Assembly (NCBI GenBank): GCA_947629865.1
Contig: CANRFJ010000009.1
Span: 44,028-108,027, forward strand
Reading direction: 5' to 3'
Length of the DNA: 64,000 nucleotides
From: an uncultured Lachnospiraceae bacterium
GTDB taxonomy: Bacteria; Bacillota; Clostridia; Lachnospirales; Lachnospiraceae
Each line of letters opens with the position of its first letter. Position 1 is the stretch's first letter. Both the position numbers and the translations under genes were made by a program. The notes under the pieces are model-generated. The model had not been told where the DNA came from. It ran no database searches and was given only the letters and a program-made list of their open reading frames with translations. This document shows, piece after piece, positions 48,037 through 56,840 of the stretch.

Positions 48037-50586
48037 ATGGACGAAAATATCTTTGACAAGACAGGTTTTGATGAGATTAAACCGGTGGATCTGAAAAAAA
48101 CCATGGAGACCTCCTATATTGATTATGCTATGTCAGTTATCGCCTCCCGCGCCCTGCCTGATGTGAGGGACGGATTAAAGCCGGTACAGAGGCGTATTCT
48201 CTATGCCATGATCGAGCTGAACAACGGGCCGGACAAGCCGCATCGTAAGTGCGCCCGTATCGTCGGTGATACAATGGGTAAATATCACCCGCACGGAGAC
48301 AGTTCCATATACGGGGCGTTGGTTAATATGGCGCAGGAGTGGTCTACCCGCTATCCTCTGGTAGACGGGCACGGAAACTTCGGATCCGTGGACGGCGACG
48401 GCGCCGCCGCCATGCGTTATACGGAGGCCCGGCTCAGTAAGATTTCCATGGAAATGCTCTCAGATATAAATAAAGATACAGTGGACTTTACGCCGAACTT
48501 TGACGAGACGGAGAAGGAGCCGACGGTGCTTCCATCCCGTTATCCGAATCTGCTGGTAAACGGCACCTCCGGTATCGCCGTGGGAATGGCTACCAACATA
48601 CCGCCCCACAATCTGACGGAGGTTATCAACGGCGTCATCAAGATTATTGACAACCAGACGGAGGAGAATCGGGAGACTTCCCTGGAGGAGGTCATGAATA
48701 TCATCAAGGGGCCGGATTTCCCCACGGGCGCTACGATTCTCGGACGTCGGGGCATCGAGGAGGCCTACCGCACCGGCCACGGCAAGATACGGGTTCGCGC
48801 CGTCACGGATATTGAGACGATGGCGAATGGCAAAAACCGGATTATTGTGACGGAATTGCCATTTATGGTAAATAAGGCGAGGCTGATTGAAAAGATCGCC
48901 GAGCTGCATAAGGATAAACGCATCGACGGAATTACCGAACTGAGAGATGAATCCAGCAGAGAGGGTATGAGGATCTGCATAGAACTGCGCAAGGATGTAA
49001 ATGCAAACGTAATTCTGAACCAGCTGTTCAAGCACACGCAGATGCAGGATACGTTCGGCGTCAATATGCTGGCGCTGGTGAACAACGAGCCGGTTGTGAT
49101 GAACCTTCTGCAGATGCTCAAGTATTATCTGAAGCATCAGGAGGAAGTCGTCACCCGTCGCACGAAATACGATTTGAACAAGGCGGAGGAAAGGGCGCAT
49201 ATCTTAAAGGGACTGCTGATTGCGCTGGATAACATTGATGAGGTAATTAAGATTATCCGCGGTTCAGAGAGCGCCGCCCTCGCAAAGGAGAGGCTCATTG
49301 AGAGATTCGGACTGGACGACGTACAGGCGCAGGCGATCATCGATATGCGTCTGCGGGCGCTTACCGGTCTGGAACGCGAAAAGCTGGAGAATGAATTTGC
49401 CGAACTGGAGAAAAGAATTGCAGAGTACAAGGCAATACTGGCAGACCGCAACCTCCTGTTGGGAGTTATCCGCGACGAGATAGCCGCAATACGCGATAAA
49501 TACGGAGATGAGAGAAGAACCGAAATCGGGTTTGACGAGTTTGATATTTCCATGGAGGATTTAATTCCGGTGGAAAATACGGTAATCGCCATGACGCATT
49601 TGGGGTATATTAAGAGAATGACGATTGACAACTTCAAAAACCAGCATCGCGGCGGCAAGGGAATCAAGGGTATGCAGACCATTGAAGATGATTATATTGA
49701 GGATCTCTTTATGGCGACCACGCATCACTACCTGATGTTCTTTACCAACAAGGGGCGGGTGTACCGCATGAAGGCCTACGAGATTCCGGAGGCCGGACGT
49801 ACTGCCAGAGGAACGGCAATCGTCAACCTGCTACAGCTGATGCCGGAGGAAAAAATATCCGCCGTCATTTCCCTGAGGGACTACGATGAAAATTCGTTCC
49901 TGTTTATGGCGACAAAACACGGAATTGTGAAGAAAACCGCTATTCGGGAATATGCCAATATAAGGAAGACCGGCCTGCAGGCCATCAATCTGCGGGAGGA
50001 GGACGAGTTAATCGAGGTCAAGGTGACGGATAATGAGAGAGACATTTTCCTCATAACGCGGCATGGACAGTGTATCCGCTTCAAGGAGACCGATGTGCGG
50101 CCGACCGGCCGCGCCTCCATCGGCGTTCGGGGTATGAATCTCGGATTTGAAGATGAAGTCGTCGCCATGCAGATGGATTCCCAGGGGGAAAATCTCCTGC
50201 TGGTATCAGAGTACGGTATGGGCAAGCGCACGGAGACCTGTGAGTTTGCCGTGCAGCACCGCGGCGGCAAGGGAGTAAAATGCTACAAGATTACGGAGAA
50301 AACCGGAAATGTAGTGGGAGCCAAAGCGGTAAAGGACGGCCGCGAGGTCATGCTGATTACGAATGAGGGCATCATTATCCGTATCGGCGTGGACGATATT
50401 TCCCAGCTCGGCCGCGTGACTTCCGGTGTAAAGCTGATGAACCTGGACAATACAAAGGATATTCGGGTGGCGAGCATCGCCAAGGTTCGCGAGGACGAGC
50501 ACAAGGAAGAACTGGGAGAAGACACGGACGACGCGGGCGACGCAGAAAATAAGGACGGGGAAAATGAGAACGATTCAGACGAGTGA
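48037..50586 (+). CDS. gyrA: DNA gyrase subunit A
   Basis: 849 residues. Breakage-reunion domain with the quinolone-resistance region [20 protein letters not shown] (serine at the usual position, i.e. no resistance substitution visible) and catalytic Tyr in [11 protein letters not shown]. The C-terminal beta-pinwheel carries the GyrA box QHRGGKG. The acidic tail ([22 protein letters not shown]) overlaps the start of the fumarase gene by 23 bases. Confidence 0.98.
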   Translation: MDENIFDKTGFDEIKPVDLKKTMETSYIDYAMSVIASRALPDVRDGLKPVQRRILYAMIELNNGPDKPHRKCARIVGDTMGKYHPHGDSSIYGALVNMAQEWSTRYPLVDGHGNFGSVDGDGAAAMRYTEARLSKISMEMLSDINKDTVDFTPNFDETEKEPTVLPSRYPNLLVNGTSGIAVGMATNIPPHNLTEVINGVIKIIDNQTEENRETSLEEVMNIIKGPDFPTGATILGRRGIEEAYRTGHGKIRVRAVTDIETMANGKNRIIVTELPFMVNKARLIEKIAELHKDKRIDGITELRDESSREGMRICIELRKDVNANVILNQLFKHTQMQDTFGVNMLALVNNEPVVMNLLQMLKYYLKHQEEVVTRRTKYDLNKAEERAHILKGLLIALDNIDEVIKIIRGSESAALAKERLIERFGLDDVQAQAIIDMRLRALTGLEREKLENEFAELEKRIAEYKAILADRNLLLGVIRDEIAAIRDKYGDERRTEIGFDEFDISMEDLIPVENTVIAMTHLGYIKRMTIDNFKNQHRGGKGIKGMQTIEDDYIEDLFMATTHHYLMFFTNKGRVYRMKAYEIPEAGRTARGTAIVNLLQLMPEEKISAVISLRDYDENSFLFMATKHGIVKKTAIREYANIRKTGLQAINLREEDELIEVKVTDNERDIFLITRHGQCIRFKETDVRPTGRASIGVRGMNLGFEDEVVAMQMDSQGENLLLVSEYGMGKRTETCEFAVQHRGGKGVKCYKITEKTGNVVGAKAVKDGREVMLITNEGIIIRIGVDDISQLGRVTSGVKLMNLDNTKDIRVASIAKVREDEHKEELGEDTDDAGDAENKDGENENDSDE

Positions 50587-51406
50587 TATAATTCGCAACA
50601 TTAAGGAAATGTGTATGGCGGTCAATACGGAATTGTCGCCAGACGTTCGTGAAGCGGTTGTCTCGGCAAAGCAGAGGGAGGAATCCGAAATCGGAAGACA
50701 GATCCTCGGACAGTTGGAGGAGAACATGGAAATCGCCCGAACGGAACAGATTCCCATTTGTCAGGACACCGGCATGACGGTAGTGTTTATGAAAATCGGA
50801 CAGGACGTCCACATAGAGGGAGATTTTCTGGAGGACGCTGTCAATGAGGGGATCCGCCAGGGCTATAAGGAGGGATATCTGCGCAAATCTGTCGTGGGAG
50901 ATCCCCTTCTTCGGGAAAATACAAGGGACAATACGCCCGGCGTCCTCCACTGTGAGATCGTGCCGGGAGAGGAACTGGAGATCACCGTGGCCCCCAAGGG
51001 ATTCGGTAGCGAGAACATGAGCCGTATCTTTATGTTAAAACCGGCCGACGGCGCCGAGGGGGTAAAGAAGGCAATTCTCGACACCGTGGAGGCGGCGGGG
51101 CCGAACGCCTGCCCGCCAATGGTGATCGGCGTGGGCATCGGAGGCACTTTTGAGAAGTGCGCGCTCCTGGCAAAGAAGGCGCTGACGAGAGAGTTGGGGA
51201 GCCATTCGCCGCTCCCCCACATACGGGAGATGGAGGAGGAGATGCTCCAAAAGGTCAACGGCCTGGGAATCGGGCCCGGCGGACTGGGGGGCCGCACCAC
51301 GGCCATCGGCCTGAACATTGAGACCTATCCGACTCATATTGCGGGGCTGCCCGTAGCAGTCAATATATGCTGCCACGTCAACCGGCACATTCGCAGAAAG
51401 CTGTAG
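50564..51406 (+). CDS. fumarate hydratase class I, alpha subunit
   Basis: 280 residues. N-terminal catalytic half of the [4Fe-4S] fumarase/tartrate dehydratase family: [18 protein letters not shown] with a cluster cysteine, [35 protein letters not shown] and the C-terminal CCHVNRH. Interconverts fumarate and malate with the beta subunit. The ATG lies inside the 3' end of gyrA (23-base overlap), an unusual read-through arrangement coupling a metabolic pair to the origin operon. Confidence 0.93.
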   Translation: MRTIQTSDIIRNIKEMCMAVNTELSPDVREAVVSAKQREESEIGRQILGQLEENMEIARTEQIPICQDTGMTVVFMKIGQDVHIEGDFLEDAVNEGIRQGYKEGYLRKSVVGDPLLRENTRDNTPGVLHCEIVPGEELEITVAPKGFGSENMSRIFMLKPADGAEGVKKAILDTVEAAGPNACPPMVIGVGIGGTFEKCALLAKKALTRELGSHSPLPHIREMEEEMLQKVNGLGIGPGGLGGRTTAIGLNIETYPTHIAGLPVAVNICCHVNRHIRRKL

Positions 51407-51432
51407 GAGAAAATAACAGGAGCGAGGTAAGT

Positions 51433-51984
51433 ATGGACAAGTATATAGAGACTCCCCTGACGAAAGAGAAAGTCCGGGGGCTTCAGGCAGGAGATTATGT
51501 ATATATAACGGGAACGGTCTACACGGCCAGGGACGCGGCGCACAAGCGCATGACAGAGGAGCTGTCGGCCGGAGGCGCGCTGCCCTTTGATGTGGAAAAT
51601 CAAATTATCTATTATCTGGGGCCGACGCCCGCCAGAGCAGGTCAGGTAATCGGTTCGGCGGGGCCCACCACTAGCAGCCGCATGGATCGGTATACTCCGC
51701 CTCTCCTGGAGAGGGGGCTCACCGGTATGATTGGAAAAGGCAAGCGGAGCGGGGAAGTCATTGATTCCATGAAGAAAAACGGAGCCGTATATTTCGCCGC
51801 AGTGGGAGGCGCCGGAGCCCTTTTATCCCGATGTATAAAAGAGAGTGAGGTCATTGCCTACGACGATTTGGGAACCGAGGCCGTCCGCCGGCTCTATGTG
51901 GAAAATCTTCCAGTAATCGCAGTAATAGACTGTCAGGGAAATAATATGTATGAGACGGCGGCGCAAAAATATAAGGAGGTATAG
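51433..51984 (+). CDS. fumarate hydratase class I, beta subunit
   Basis: 183 residues from ATG 51433, preceded by GAGG at five bases; the long frame from 51367 overlaps the alpha subunit. Family motifs: YITGTVYTARDAAHKRM, GPTPARAGQVIGSAGPTTSSRMDRYTP, GKGKRS and YFAAVGGAGALLS. Forms the C-terminal half of the enzyme. Confidence 0.93.
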   Translation: MDKYIETPLTKEKVRGLQAGDYVYITGTVYTARDAAHKRMTEELSAGGALPFDVENQIIYYLGPTPARAGQVIGSAGPTTSSRMDRYTPPLLERGLTGMIGKGKRSGEVIDSMKKNGAVYFAAVGGAGALLSRCIKESEVIAYDDLGTEAVRRLYVENLPVIAVIDCQGNNMYETAAQKYKEV

Positions 51985-51986
51985 AC

Positions 51987-52982
51987 ATGGGAAGTATTCT
52001 GGTATTAGGAGGAGCCGGATATATCGGCTCCCATATGGTATATGAGCTGATAGACGCGGGGGAGCAGGTTGTCGTCATCGATAATCTGCAGACGGGCTTT
52101 CGCGAGGCAGTACACCCGAAGGCGGTATTTTACGAGGGTGACATACGGGACAGAGCGTTTGTCGATTCCGTATTTGAAAAAGAAGATATCGAGGGGGCGA
52201 TCCACTTTGCGGCCGTATCGCAGGTCGGAGAGAGCATGAAGGATCCGTTAAAATACTACAGCAATAATCTGTGCGGAACCGAGGTTCTTCTGGAAAGCAT
52301 GGTAGCGCACGGGGTTGACAAGATTGTATTTTCCTCCACGGCGGCGACGTATGGCGAGCCGGAGAGCATACCGATTCTGGAGACAGATAGGACGCTTCCG
52401 ACTAATTGCTACGGAGAGACCAAGCTTTCCATGGAAAAAATGTTTCACTGGACGTCGCAGGCGCACGGGTTGCGCTTTGTGTCGCTGCGCTATTTTAACG
52501 CCTGCGGGGCGCACCCCAACGGGAAGATCGGCGAGGCGCACAATCCGGAGACGCATCTGATCCCGCTGATTTTACAGGTGCCGAATGGACAGCGGGAGTA
52601 CATCTCCATTTTCGGAAACGATTACGATACCGAAGACGGCACATGCGTGCGCGATTATATCCATGTCAACGATCTGGTACAGGCGCACATTCTGGCGCTG
52701 GACTATCTCCGTCGGGGAGGAGAAAATAATATATTCAATCTGGGAAACGGCGTGGGATTTTCCGTGAGGGAGGTCGTGGAGACCGCCAGAAGGGTGACGG
52801 GCCATGCGATTCCGGAGAGAGAGGAAGCGCGGAGAGCAGGCGATCCATCGACGCTTATTGCCTCCAGTGAGAAGGCAAAAAAGGTTCTCGGTTGGAAGCC
52901 GCAGTTCGGCGATCTGAACACAATTATCGAGACGGCCTGGAACTGGCACCGCACGCACCCGCACGGTTATCAGACGAAGTAA
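51987..52982 (+). CDS. galE: UDP-glucose 4-epimerase
   Basis: 331 residues, extended SDR fold: NAD site GGAGYIGSHMVYEL, active-site Thr/Ser in SSTAATYG and Tyr-Lys in NCYGETKLSME, NVFNLGNG-type (NIFNLGNG) motif. Interconverts UDP-glucose and UDP-galactose for envelope glycans and galactose use. It follows the beta subunit by two bases; AAGGAGG is the RBS. Probably the end of the gyrBA-fum-galE transcript. Confidence 0.95.
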   Translation: MGSILVLGGAGYIGSHMVYELIDAGEQVVVIDNLQTGFREAVHPKAVFYEGDIRDRAFVDSVFEKEDIEGAIHFAAVSQVGESMKDPLKYYSNNLCGTEVLLESMVAHGVDKIVFSSTAATYGEPESIPILETDRTLPTNCYGETKLSMEKMFHWTSQAHGLRFVSLRYFNACGAHPNGKIGEAHNPETHLIPLILQVPNGQREYISIFGNDYDTEDGTCVRDYIHVNDLVQAHILALDYLRRGGENNIFNLGNGVGFSVREVVETARRVTGHAIPEREEARRAGDPSTLIASSEKAKKVLGWKPQFGDLNTIIETAWNWHRTHPHGYQTK

Positions 52983-52990
52983 AAAAAGGA

Positions 52991-53019
52991 TTGACAACAC
53001 CCTCTTTATTTGCTAAAAT
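52991..53019 (+). promoter_or_regulatory. promoter of tRNA-Ser
   Basis: Perfect TTGACA (52991-52996), 17-base spacer, TAAAAT (53014-53019), starting 9 bases after the galE stop. Confidence 0.85.
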
Positions 53020-53073
53020 ATTGCTTGCACTGGTGAAATACCGTGTAATTGAATAGAACAGAAATATTCAGTT

Positions 53074-53161
53074 GGAGAAGTACTCAAGTGGCTGAAGAGG
53101 CGCCCCTGCTAAGGGTGTAGGTCGTTCGCGCGGCGCGAGGGTTCAAATCCCTCCTTCTCCG
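53074..53161 (+). tRNA. tRNA-Ser (anticodon GCT)
   Basis: 88 bases. Acceptor stem GGAGAAG/CTTCTCC plus discriminator G, anticodon stem-loop CCCTGCTAAGGG giving GCT, a long class II variable arm (GTCGTTCGCGCGGCGC) and T-arm GAGGGTTCAAATCCCTC. CCA is not encoded. Confidence 0.95.
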
Positions 53162-53179
53162 TTTCGGAAATTATGCGGG

Positions 53180-53210
53180 AAAGTACCGGGAAACGGTGCT
53201 TTTCTTTTTC
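53180..53210 (+). terminator. intrinsic terminator after tRNA-Ser
   Basis: AAAGTACCG (53180-53188) pairs with CGGTGCTTT (53194-53202, one G-U), then a T-rich tail TCTTTTTCT. The tail is shared with the leader hairpin upstream of the BspA-like gene. Confidence 0.7.
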
Positions 53211-53339
53211 TATGGAGGTTAAAGTCATAATAACAAACCATATCAGAAAAGACAAAGGACATGAAGAAATGTTTTTTGCAAAAAACGGACTTCCCGTATA
53301 AAGCAAAAACAAAGCGGCGCTCCCAGTGAGCGCCGCTTT
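53199..53339 (+). pseudogene. deletion scar of a second BspA-like gene
   Basis: The stretch matches the 5' flank of the BspA-like gene at 55036-55100 (GCTTTT(T)CTTTTTCT, TGGAGG, then ACAAACCATATCAGAAAAG and ACATGAAGAAATG) and switches after the fourth codon to the 3' flank of the same gene (AAAAACGGACTTCCCG … AAAGCGGCGCTCCCAGTGAG at 56609-56657). Promoter-proximal leader, start codon and terminator remain but the coding body is gone. The remaining frame encodes only 22 residues starting MKKC. Confidence 0.75.
53309..53339. terminator. intrinsic terminator shared by the scar and the Rpn-type gene
   Basis: CAAAGCGGCGCT (53309-53320) pairs with AGCGCCGCTTTG (53328-53339). On the minus strand it is followed by TTTTTGC, so it terminates the leftward nuclease gene; it derives from the BspA gene terminator. 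Confidence 0.85.
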
Positions 53340-53348
53340 GCTTTGCTG

Positions 53349-54224
53349 TTACAAGACGCCTAACTCCCTTAAAATGGCATTCTTGTCGTATTCCGGCGCA
53401 TATTTGTCTGCGGCTTCACAGATTTTTTTGATTTCATCCGGTTCTTCCTCCAATATTTCTGCGATCTCCTCTGCTGTATTTCCCTTGGCAAGCTTTTTGC
53501 ATATCTGGGAAACTAAAGTTTCGGCGCGTCCTTTAAGCAATCCCTCTTGAAGTCCCTCAAGGCGCCCTTCTTGCCGTTTTTCGTCCATTTTCATTTCAAG
53601 CGTCATATAGTTTTCCCTCCAATCGTCGTCGTAGCGGAGCACTTCCACCCGATCGGCAAGCTTTTCTGTAAATCCGTCTGTGGCGTTTCCGGTCTGGATG
53701 TACTCCAGCAATTTTACCAGCCCTTCCGGCAGGCCGTCCTTCGCTCCGGAGGCATTTAAGAACAGTGTATACTGCCTGTCGTCCAGCACAAGGTCTTTCT
53801 GTTCCTGGCAGGTCTGGCGGAAGGTGTACACGCTCCTCCCCATCTGGAACAGGTCTGACAGGCATACAAAAATCACAAAAGATTTTTTCAGCTCACTGTA
53901 TTTTATCCCCTCGCGCAGCTGGTAGGAGTCCATTTCGCTGTGGTAATACCTGCTGCGCAGCCCTAGGTCCGACGCCGTGCTCGTCTGCATTTCAATGTCG
54001 TATACGTTTCCCTTGACATCCCTTGCATAAACATCTAACCGGATCCCCTTGGAACGCATCCTGTTTTTGATCGTCTTCTGCTTCTCGCTGTACCGGAGCT
54101 CCGCAATCTCGATGTCCAGCACCCGCTCCAGAAACTCCCTGCAGAGTTCCGCATCTTCCAGCACGCTGCAGAACATAAAATCGTTTGCAAATGCAATCTT
54201 TGAAAAGTTCACTTCTTCTGTCAT
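53349..54224 (-). CDS. Rpn/PD-(D/E)XK transposase-family nuclease
   Basis: 291 residues from ATG 54224 (AGGAG at seven bases). The frame opens at 54350, but the promoter at 54347-54319 would start transcription inside that extension. The N-terminal part is the PD-(D/E)XK transposase fold (FANDFMFCSVLED, RLDVYARDVKGNVYDIEMQ with D-(IE)-x-Q catalytic residues, RSRYYHSEMDSYQLREGIKYSEL). The C-terminal tail has repeats of (E/K)G(R/L)xEGLQEGLL, a length-variable coil typical of RpnA-like proteins. These promote RecA-independent recombination or act in phage defence. Confidence 0.85.
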   Translation of the reverse strand: MTEEVNFSKIAFANDFMFCSVLEDAELCREFLERVLDIEIAELRYSEKQKTIKNRMRSKGIRLDVYARDVKGNVYDIEMQTSTASDLGLRSRYYHSEMDSYQLREGIKYSELKKSFVIFVCLSDLFQMGRSVYTFRQTCQEQKDLVLDDRQYTLFLNASGAKDGLPEGLVKLLEYIQTGNATDGFTEKLADRVEVLRYDDDWRENYMTLEMKMDEKRQEGRLEGLQEGLLKGRAETLVSQICKKLAKGNTAEEIAEILEEEPDEIKKICEAADKYAPEYDKNAILRELGVL

Positions 54225-54318
54225 ATCTTTTCTCCTTTCGTTCTCTGGAAAACCGGTATACGAAAAGGAAAAATCTGACAAAGCCTCATCTAGCGCGCTG
54301 TTTTTCTCCCTCATCCTC

Positions 54319-54347
54319 ATTATACGGGTTTTCGTTTCTTTATGCAA
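54319..54347 (-). promoter_or_regulatory. promoter of the Rpn-type nuclease gene
   Basis: Minus-strand TTGCAT (54347-54342), 17-base spacer, perfect TATAAT (54324-54319). Confidence 0.75.
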
Positions 54348-54557
54348 CAATTGTTTGTGGTGAAAAAAGGCTGCTATTTACGAATCATCCTTACAGAAAA
54401 TTTCTCATGGATCTTTAGACTTTAGAAAAAATAGAACCTCTTTTGGTTGTTTATAGCATATGTAATAGCATATGTCAATAGTATTTTCGACGCAGATGAA
54501 AAAAGGTATATTTTTTGAAAAACTCATTTGCAGGAACCGCGGATTTTCATTTTGTGT

Positions 54558-54586
54558 TTGTATACCCCAAAAATGTATGATAGAAT
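54558..54586 (+). promoter_or_regulatory. distal tandem promoter upstream of the BspA-like gene
   Basis: TTGTAT (54558-54563), 17-base spacer, TAGAAT (54581-54586). Identical hexamers and spacing recur 102 bases downstream. Confidence 0.6.
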
Positions 54587-54659
54587 AAAATCTGTCAGAT
54601 AAAGGATGTATCTTTTTTGTAAAAAATAGAGTCAACTCTATCATTCTTCCATATTTTTC

Positions 54660-54688
54660 TTGTATATGCAAAAAAATTATGCTAGAAT
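54660..54688 (+). promoter_or_regulatory. proximal tandem promoter upstream of the BspA-like gene
   Basis: TTGTAT (54660-54665), 17-base spacer, TAGAAT (54683-54688). Transcription from here would produce a leader of almost 400 bases. Confidence 0.65.
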
Positions 54689-54694
54689 GAAAAA

Positions 54695-55052
54695 CGAGAA
54701 AATTCAAGAGCGTAATTCAGGTGTACCGCCCTCTGCTGCTGCAACAACAGAGGGCAAGGCATGGTAACGCAACTACCACACGATACAGACTGAAATCTGC
54801 GATACACACAAGTATTATTATACGGGAATCTTTTAGTGATTTCAATGATTTTGTGTGCATTTGCAGGTGAGGGTTGTAACCTTTGAGATATAAAGCGAGG
54901 TGTAAGTGTGGACGCATACTGACACCTCGTTCTTGGTTTTCTCGCTAACCTCTGGTGGCGCGCTGCCGCCATCAGAGGCTTTAGTGAGAAGCCAGAGTTT
55001 GGAAATGACAAGCTATGGTTTATTTGCCGTAGCTTTTTCTTTTTCTCTGGAG
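54695..55052 (+). ncRNA. long structured leader ending in a terminator hairpin (candidate riboswitch/attenuator)
   Basis: Non-coding 360-base stretch with consecutive stems: GCCCTCTG/CAGAGGGC (54728-54755), CGAGGTGT/ACACCTCG (54896-54929), a stem of over 20 pairs TTCTCGCTAA + CCTCTGGTGGCG with its complement (54939-54990), and AAGCTATGG/CCGTAGCTT (55010-55035) followed by TTTTCTTTTTCTC. The last is an intrinsic terminator directly ahead of the GGAGG of the BspA-like gene, the layout of an attenuator. I do not recognise a known riboswitch class. Confidence 0.55.
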
Positions 55053-55086
55053 GATAACAAACCATATCAGAAAAGGAGACAACGAC

Positions 55087-56586
55087 ATGAAGAAATGTAA
55101 AAAGATGCTTGCGGTTCTGCTTTCGCTGGCGGTGGTTGTGAGCGGCACGGCTCTCACAAATCCGACCAGTGCAGACGCCGCAAAAAAGAAAGTGAAATTG
55201 AGTACAAAGAAGTTGGCTGTCAATGTAGGGCAGTCAAAAAAGCTGAAACTGAAGAACAATAAGAAGAAGGTAAAGTGGAGCGTTGTATCCGGAAAGAAAT
55301 GTGTGACGCTCAAGGCGAAGAAAAAGACCGACGTGACCGTCAAGGGCAAGAAGGCGGGCAAGGCGAAAGTGCAGGCGAAGGTTGGGAAGAAGAAGTACAC
55401 CTGTACCGTGACCGTCAAGGCAAAGAAGGATAATAAGAAAAATCAGAGTGGCAGTAAAAATAACAGTGCAAACAGCCAGTCTGCCGAGAAGGATAAAATG
55501 TTAACCTTACATTATAATGAGAAAAATGCAGATGCAGTGGTAAGTCAGATAAAGGATTCAAAAGTCCCGGTGCATGTGATCGTAGATGAGGGGGTAACGA
55601 GTATCGGGGATTATGCATTTGAGAATTGCAGCAGCCTTGCAAGCATAGAGATTCCAAATAGTGTAACGAGCATCGGGGCTGAAGCATTTTATAGTTGTAG
55701 TAGTCTTGTGAGAATCAACATACCGGGAAGTGTAACGGGTATCGGGACGTATACATTTCTTAGGTGTACCAGTCTTGCAAGTATTGAATTACCGAGGAGT
55801 GTAACGAGCATTGAGTTTGGTACATTTGATAACTGTACCAGCCTCACGAGTATAAAAATACCGAGTAGCGTAACCAGCATTGGGGGATTAGCATTTCATG
55901 AATGTACTAGTCTTGCAAGTATAGAGATACCGAATAGCGTGACAAGCATAGAAAGTATGGCATTTCTAGGGTGTACTAGTCTTACAAGTATAAAAATACC
56001 GAATAGTGTGACTAGTATCCAAGAAGAAGTATTTTCTAACTGTACTAACCTTGCGGACATAGAGATACCGAATAGCGTGACAAGCATAGGAATTCTGGCA
56101 TTTCTAGGGTGTACCAGTCTTACAAATATAAAAATACCGAATAGTGTGACTAGCATTGATGATAGTGCATTTTGGGATTGTGCTAGCCTTGCGAGTATTC
56201 AAGTAGCGGTAGGTAATAAGGTGTACGACAGCCGTGAAAATTGTAATGCAATCATAGAAACTCAGAGCAATACATTAATTTCAGGGGGTAAGAATACAAA
56301 GATACCAGGAAGCGTGACGAGGATTGGGGATAATGCATTTGATGGCCGTAGTAACCTTGTGAGTATCGAGATACCGGGAAGCGTGACAGGCATAGGGAGT
56401 ATGGCATTTCGTGGGTGTACCAGTCTTACAAGTATAAAAATACCGAATAGTGTAACAAGCATCTGGGATGATGCATTTGATGGCTGTAGCAACTTGTCTA
56501 ACATCACATGGAACGGCACGACATATAGTAGCGCCGATGATTTCTTTGCAGCATTTCATGCGAAGTATCCAGAGCAAGAAGAATAG
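55087..56586 (+). CDS. secreted BspA-like leucine-rich repeat protein with lysine-rich Ig-like N-terminus
   Basis: 499 residues. Signal peptide (about 1-32), a very basic Ig-like module of about 80 residues (KVKLSTKKLAVNVGQSKKLK … KGKKAGKAKVQAKVGKKKYTC), a Lys/Asn/Ser linker, then about 13 BspA-type repeats of 23 residues (IEIPNSVTSIG..AF..CTSL), interrupted once by an irregular NKVYDSRENCNAIIETQSN segment. LRR_5 proteins mediate adhesion or host interaction. The repeats are also near-identical at DNA level (69-bp period), so copy number may vary. Preceded by a structured leader. Confidence 0.88.
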   Translation: MKKCKKMLAVLLSLAVVVSGTALTNPTSADAAKKKVKLSTKKLAVNVGQSKKLKLKNNKKKVKWSVVSGKKCVTLKAKKKTDVTVKGKKAGKAKVQAKVGKKKYTCTVTVKAKKDNKKNQSGSKNNSANSQSAEKDKMLTLHYNEKNADAVVSQIKDSKVPVHVIVDEGVTSIGDYAFENCSSLASIEIPNSVTSIGAEAFYSCSSLVRINIPGSVTGIGTYTFLRCTSLASIELPRSVTSIEFGTFDNCTSLTSIKIPSSVTSIGGLAFHECTSLASIEIPNSVTSIESMAFLGCTSLTSIKIPNSVTSIQEEVFSNCTNLADIEIPNSVTSIGILAFLGCTSLTNIKIPNSVTSIDDSAFWDCASLASIQVAVGNKVYDSRENCNAIIETQSNTLISGGKNTKIPGSVTRIGDNAFDGRSNLVSIEIPGSVTGIGSMAFRGCTSLTSIKIPNSVTSIWDDAFDGCSNLSNITWNGTTYSSADDFFAAFHAKYPEQEE

Positions 56587-56637
56587 ATTTGATTCATTTG
56601 TCCCATAAAAAACGGACTTCCCGACTAAAGTAAAAGA

Positions 56638-56670
56638 AAAGCGGCGCTCCCAGTGAGTGCCGCTTTCTTT
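56638..56670 (+). terminator. intrinsic terminator of the BspA-like gene
   Basis: AAAGCGGCGCT (56638-56648) pairs with AGTGCCGCTTT (56656-56666); near copy of the hairpin at 53309-53339. Confidence 0.8.
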
Positions 56671-56756
56671 ACTGACATTTAAATACTTTTTGGATATCTG
56701 ATATAGAAGAAGTCCCAGAAACTCCTTTCTTTTTGGTATTTCCGAAGAAAGGCTAC

Positions 56757-56781
56757 GGTTCAAATCTTTCCTTCTCGGTTT
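56757..56781 (+). repeat. degenerate copy of the tRNA-Ser 3' end (att-like)
   Basis: GGTTCAAATCTTTCCTTCTC plus GGTTT matches the T-arm and acceptor 3' strand of tRNA-Ser (53141-53165) at 22 of 25 positions. Direct orientation, 3.6 kb downstream of the tRNA. It resembles the second attachment site of an element integrated at the tRNA gene. Confidence 0.6.
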
Positions 56782-56840
56782 TTTCTAAGGAATATGTAAT
56801 TTTTTGTCTGATGTTTTGAAGGGAATCCTTATCTAGCTAT

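Noticed and set aside
48037..50586. Possible parC instead of gyrA
   Set aside because: The gene directly follows recF-gyrB at the origin and has the GyrA box QHRGGKG and the acidic gyrA-type tail.
53261..53329. 22-residue ORF starting MKKC in the BspA scar
   Set aside because: It results from the fusion of a start codon to a terminator; no functional small protein is supported.
54405..54707. 100-codon minus-strand ORF upstream of the Rpn-type gene
   Set aside because: It covers both tandem promoters of the rightward transcript, lacks an RBS and has a translated-noise composition.
55590..56500. CRISPR-like regular repetition at 55.6-56.5 kb and 56.9-57.7 kb
   Set aside because: The period is 69 and 63 bases, the frames stay open and encode leucine-rich repeats; there are no spacers or cas genes.
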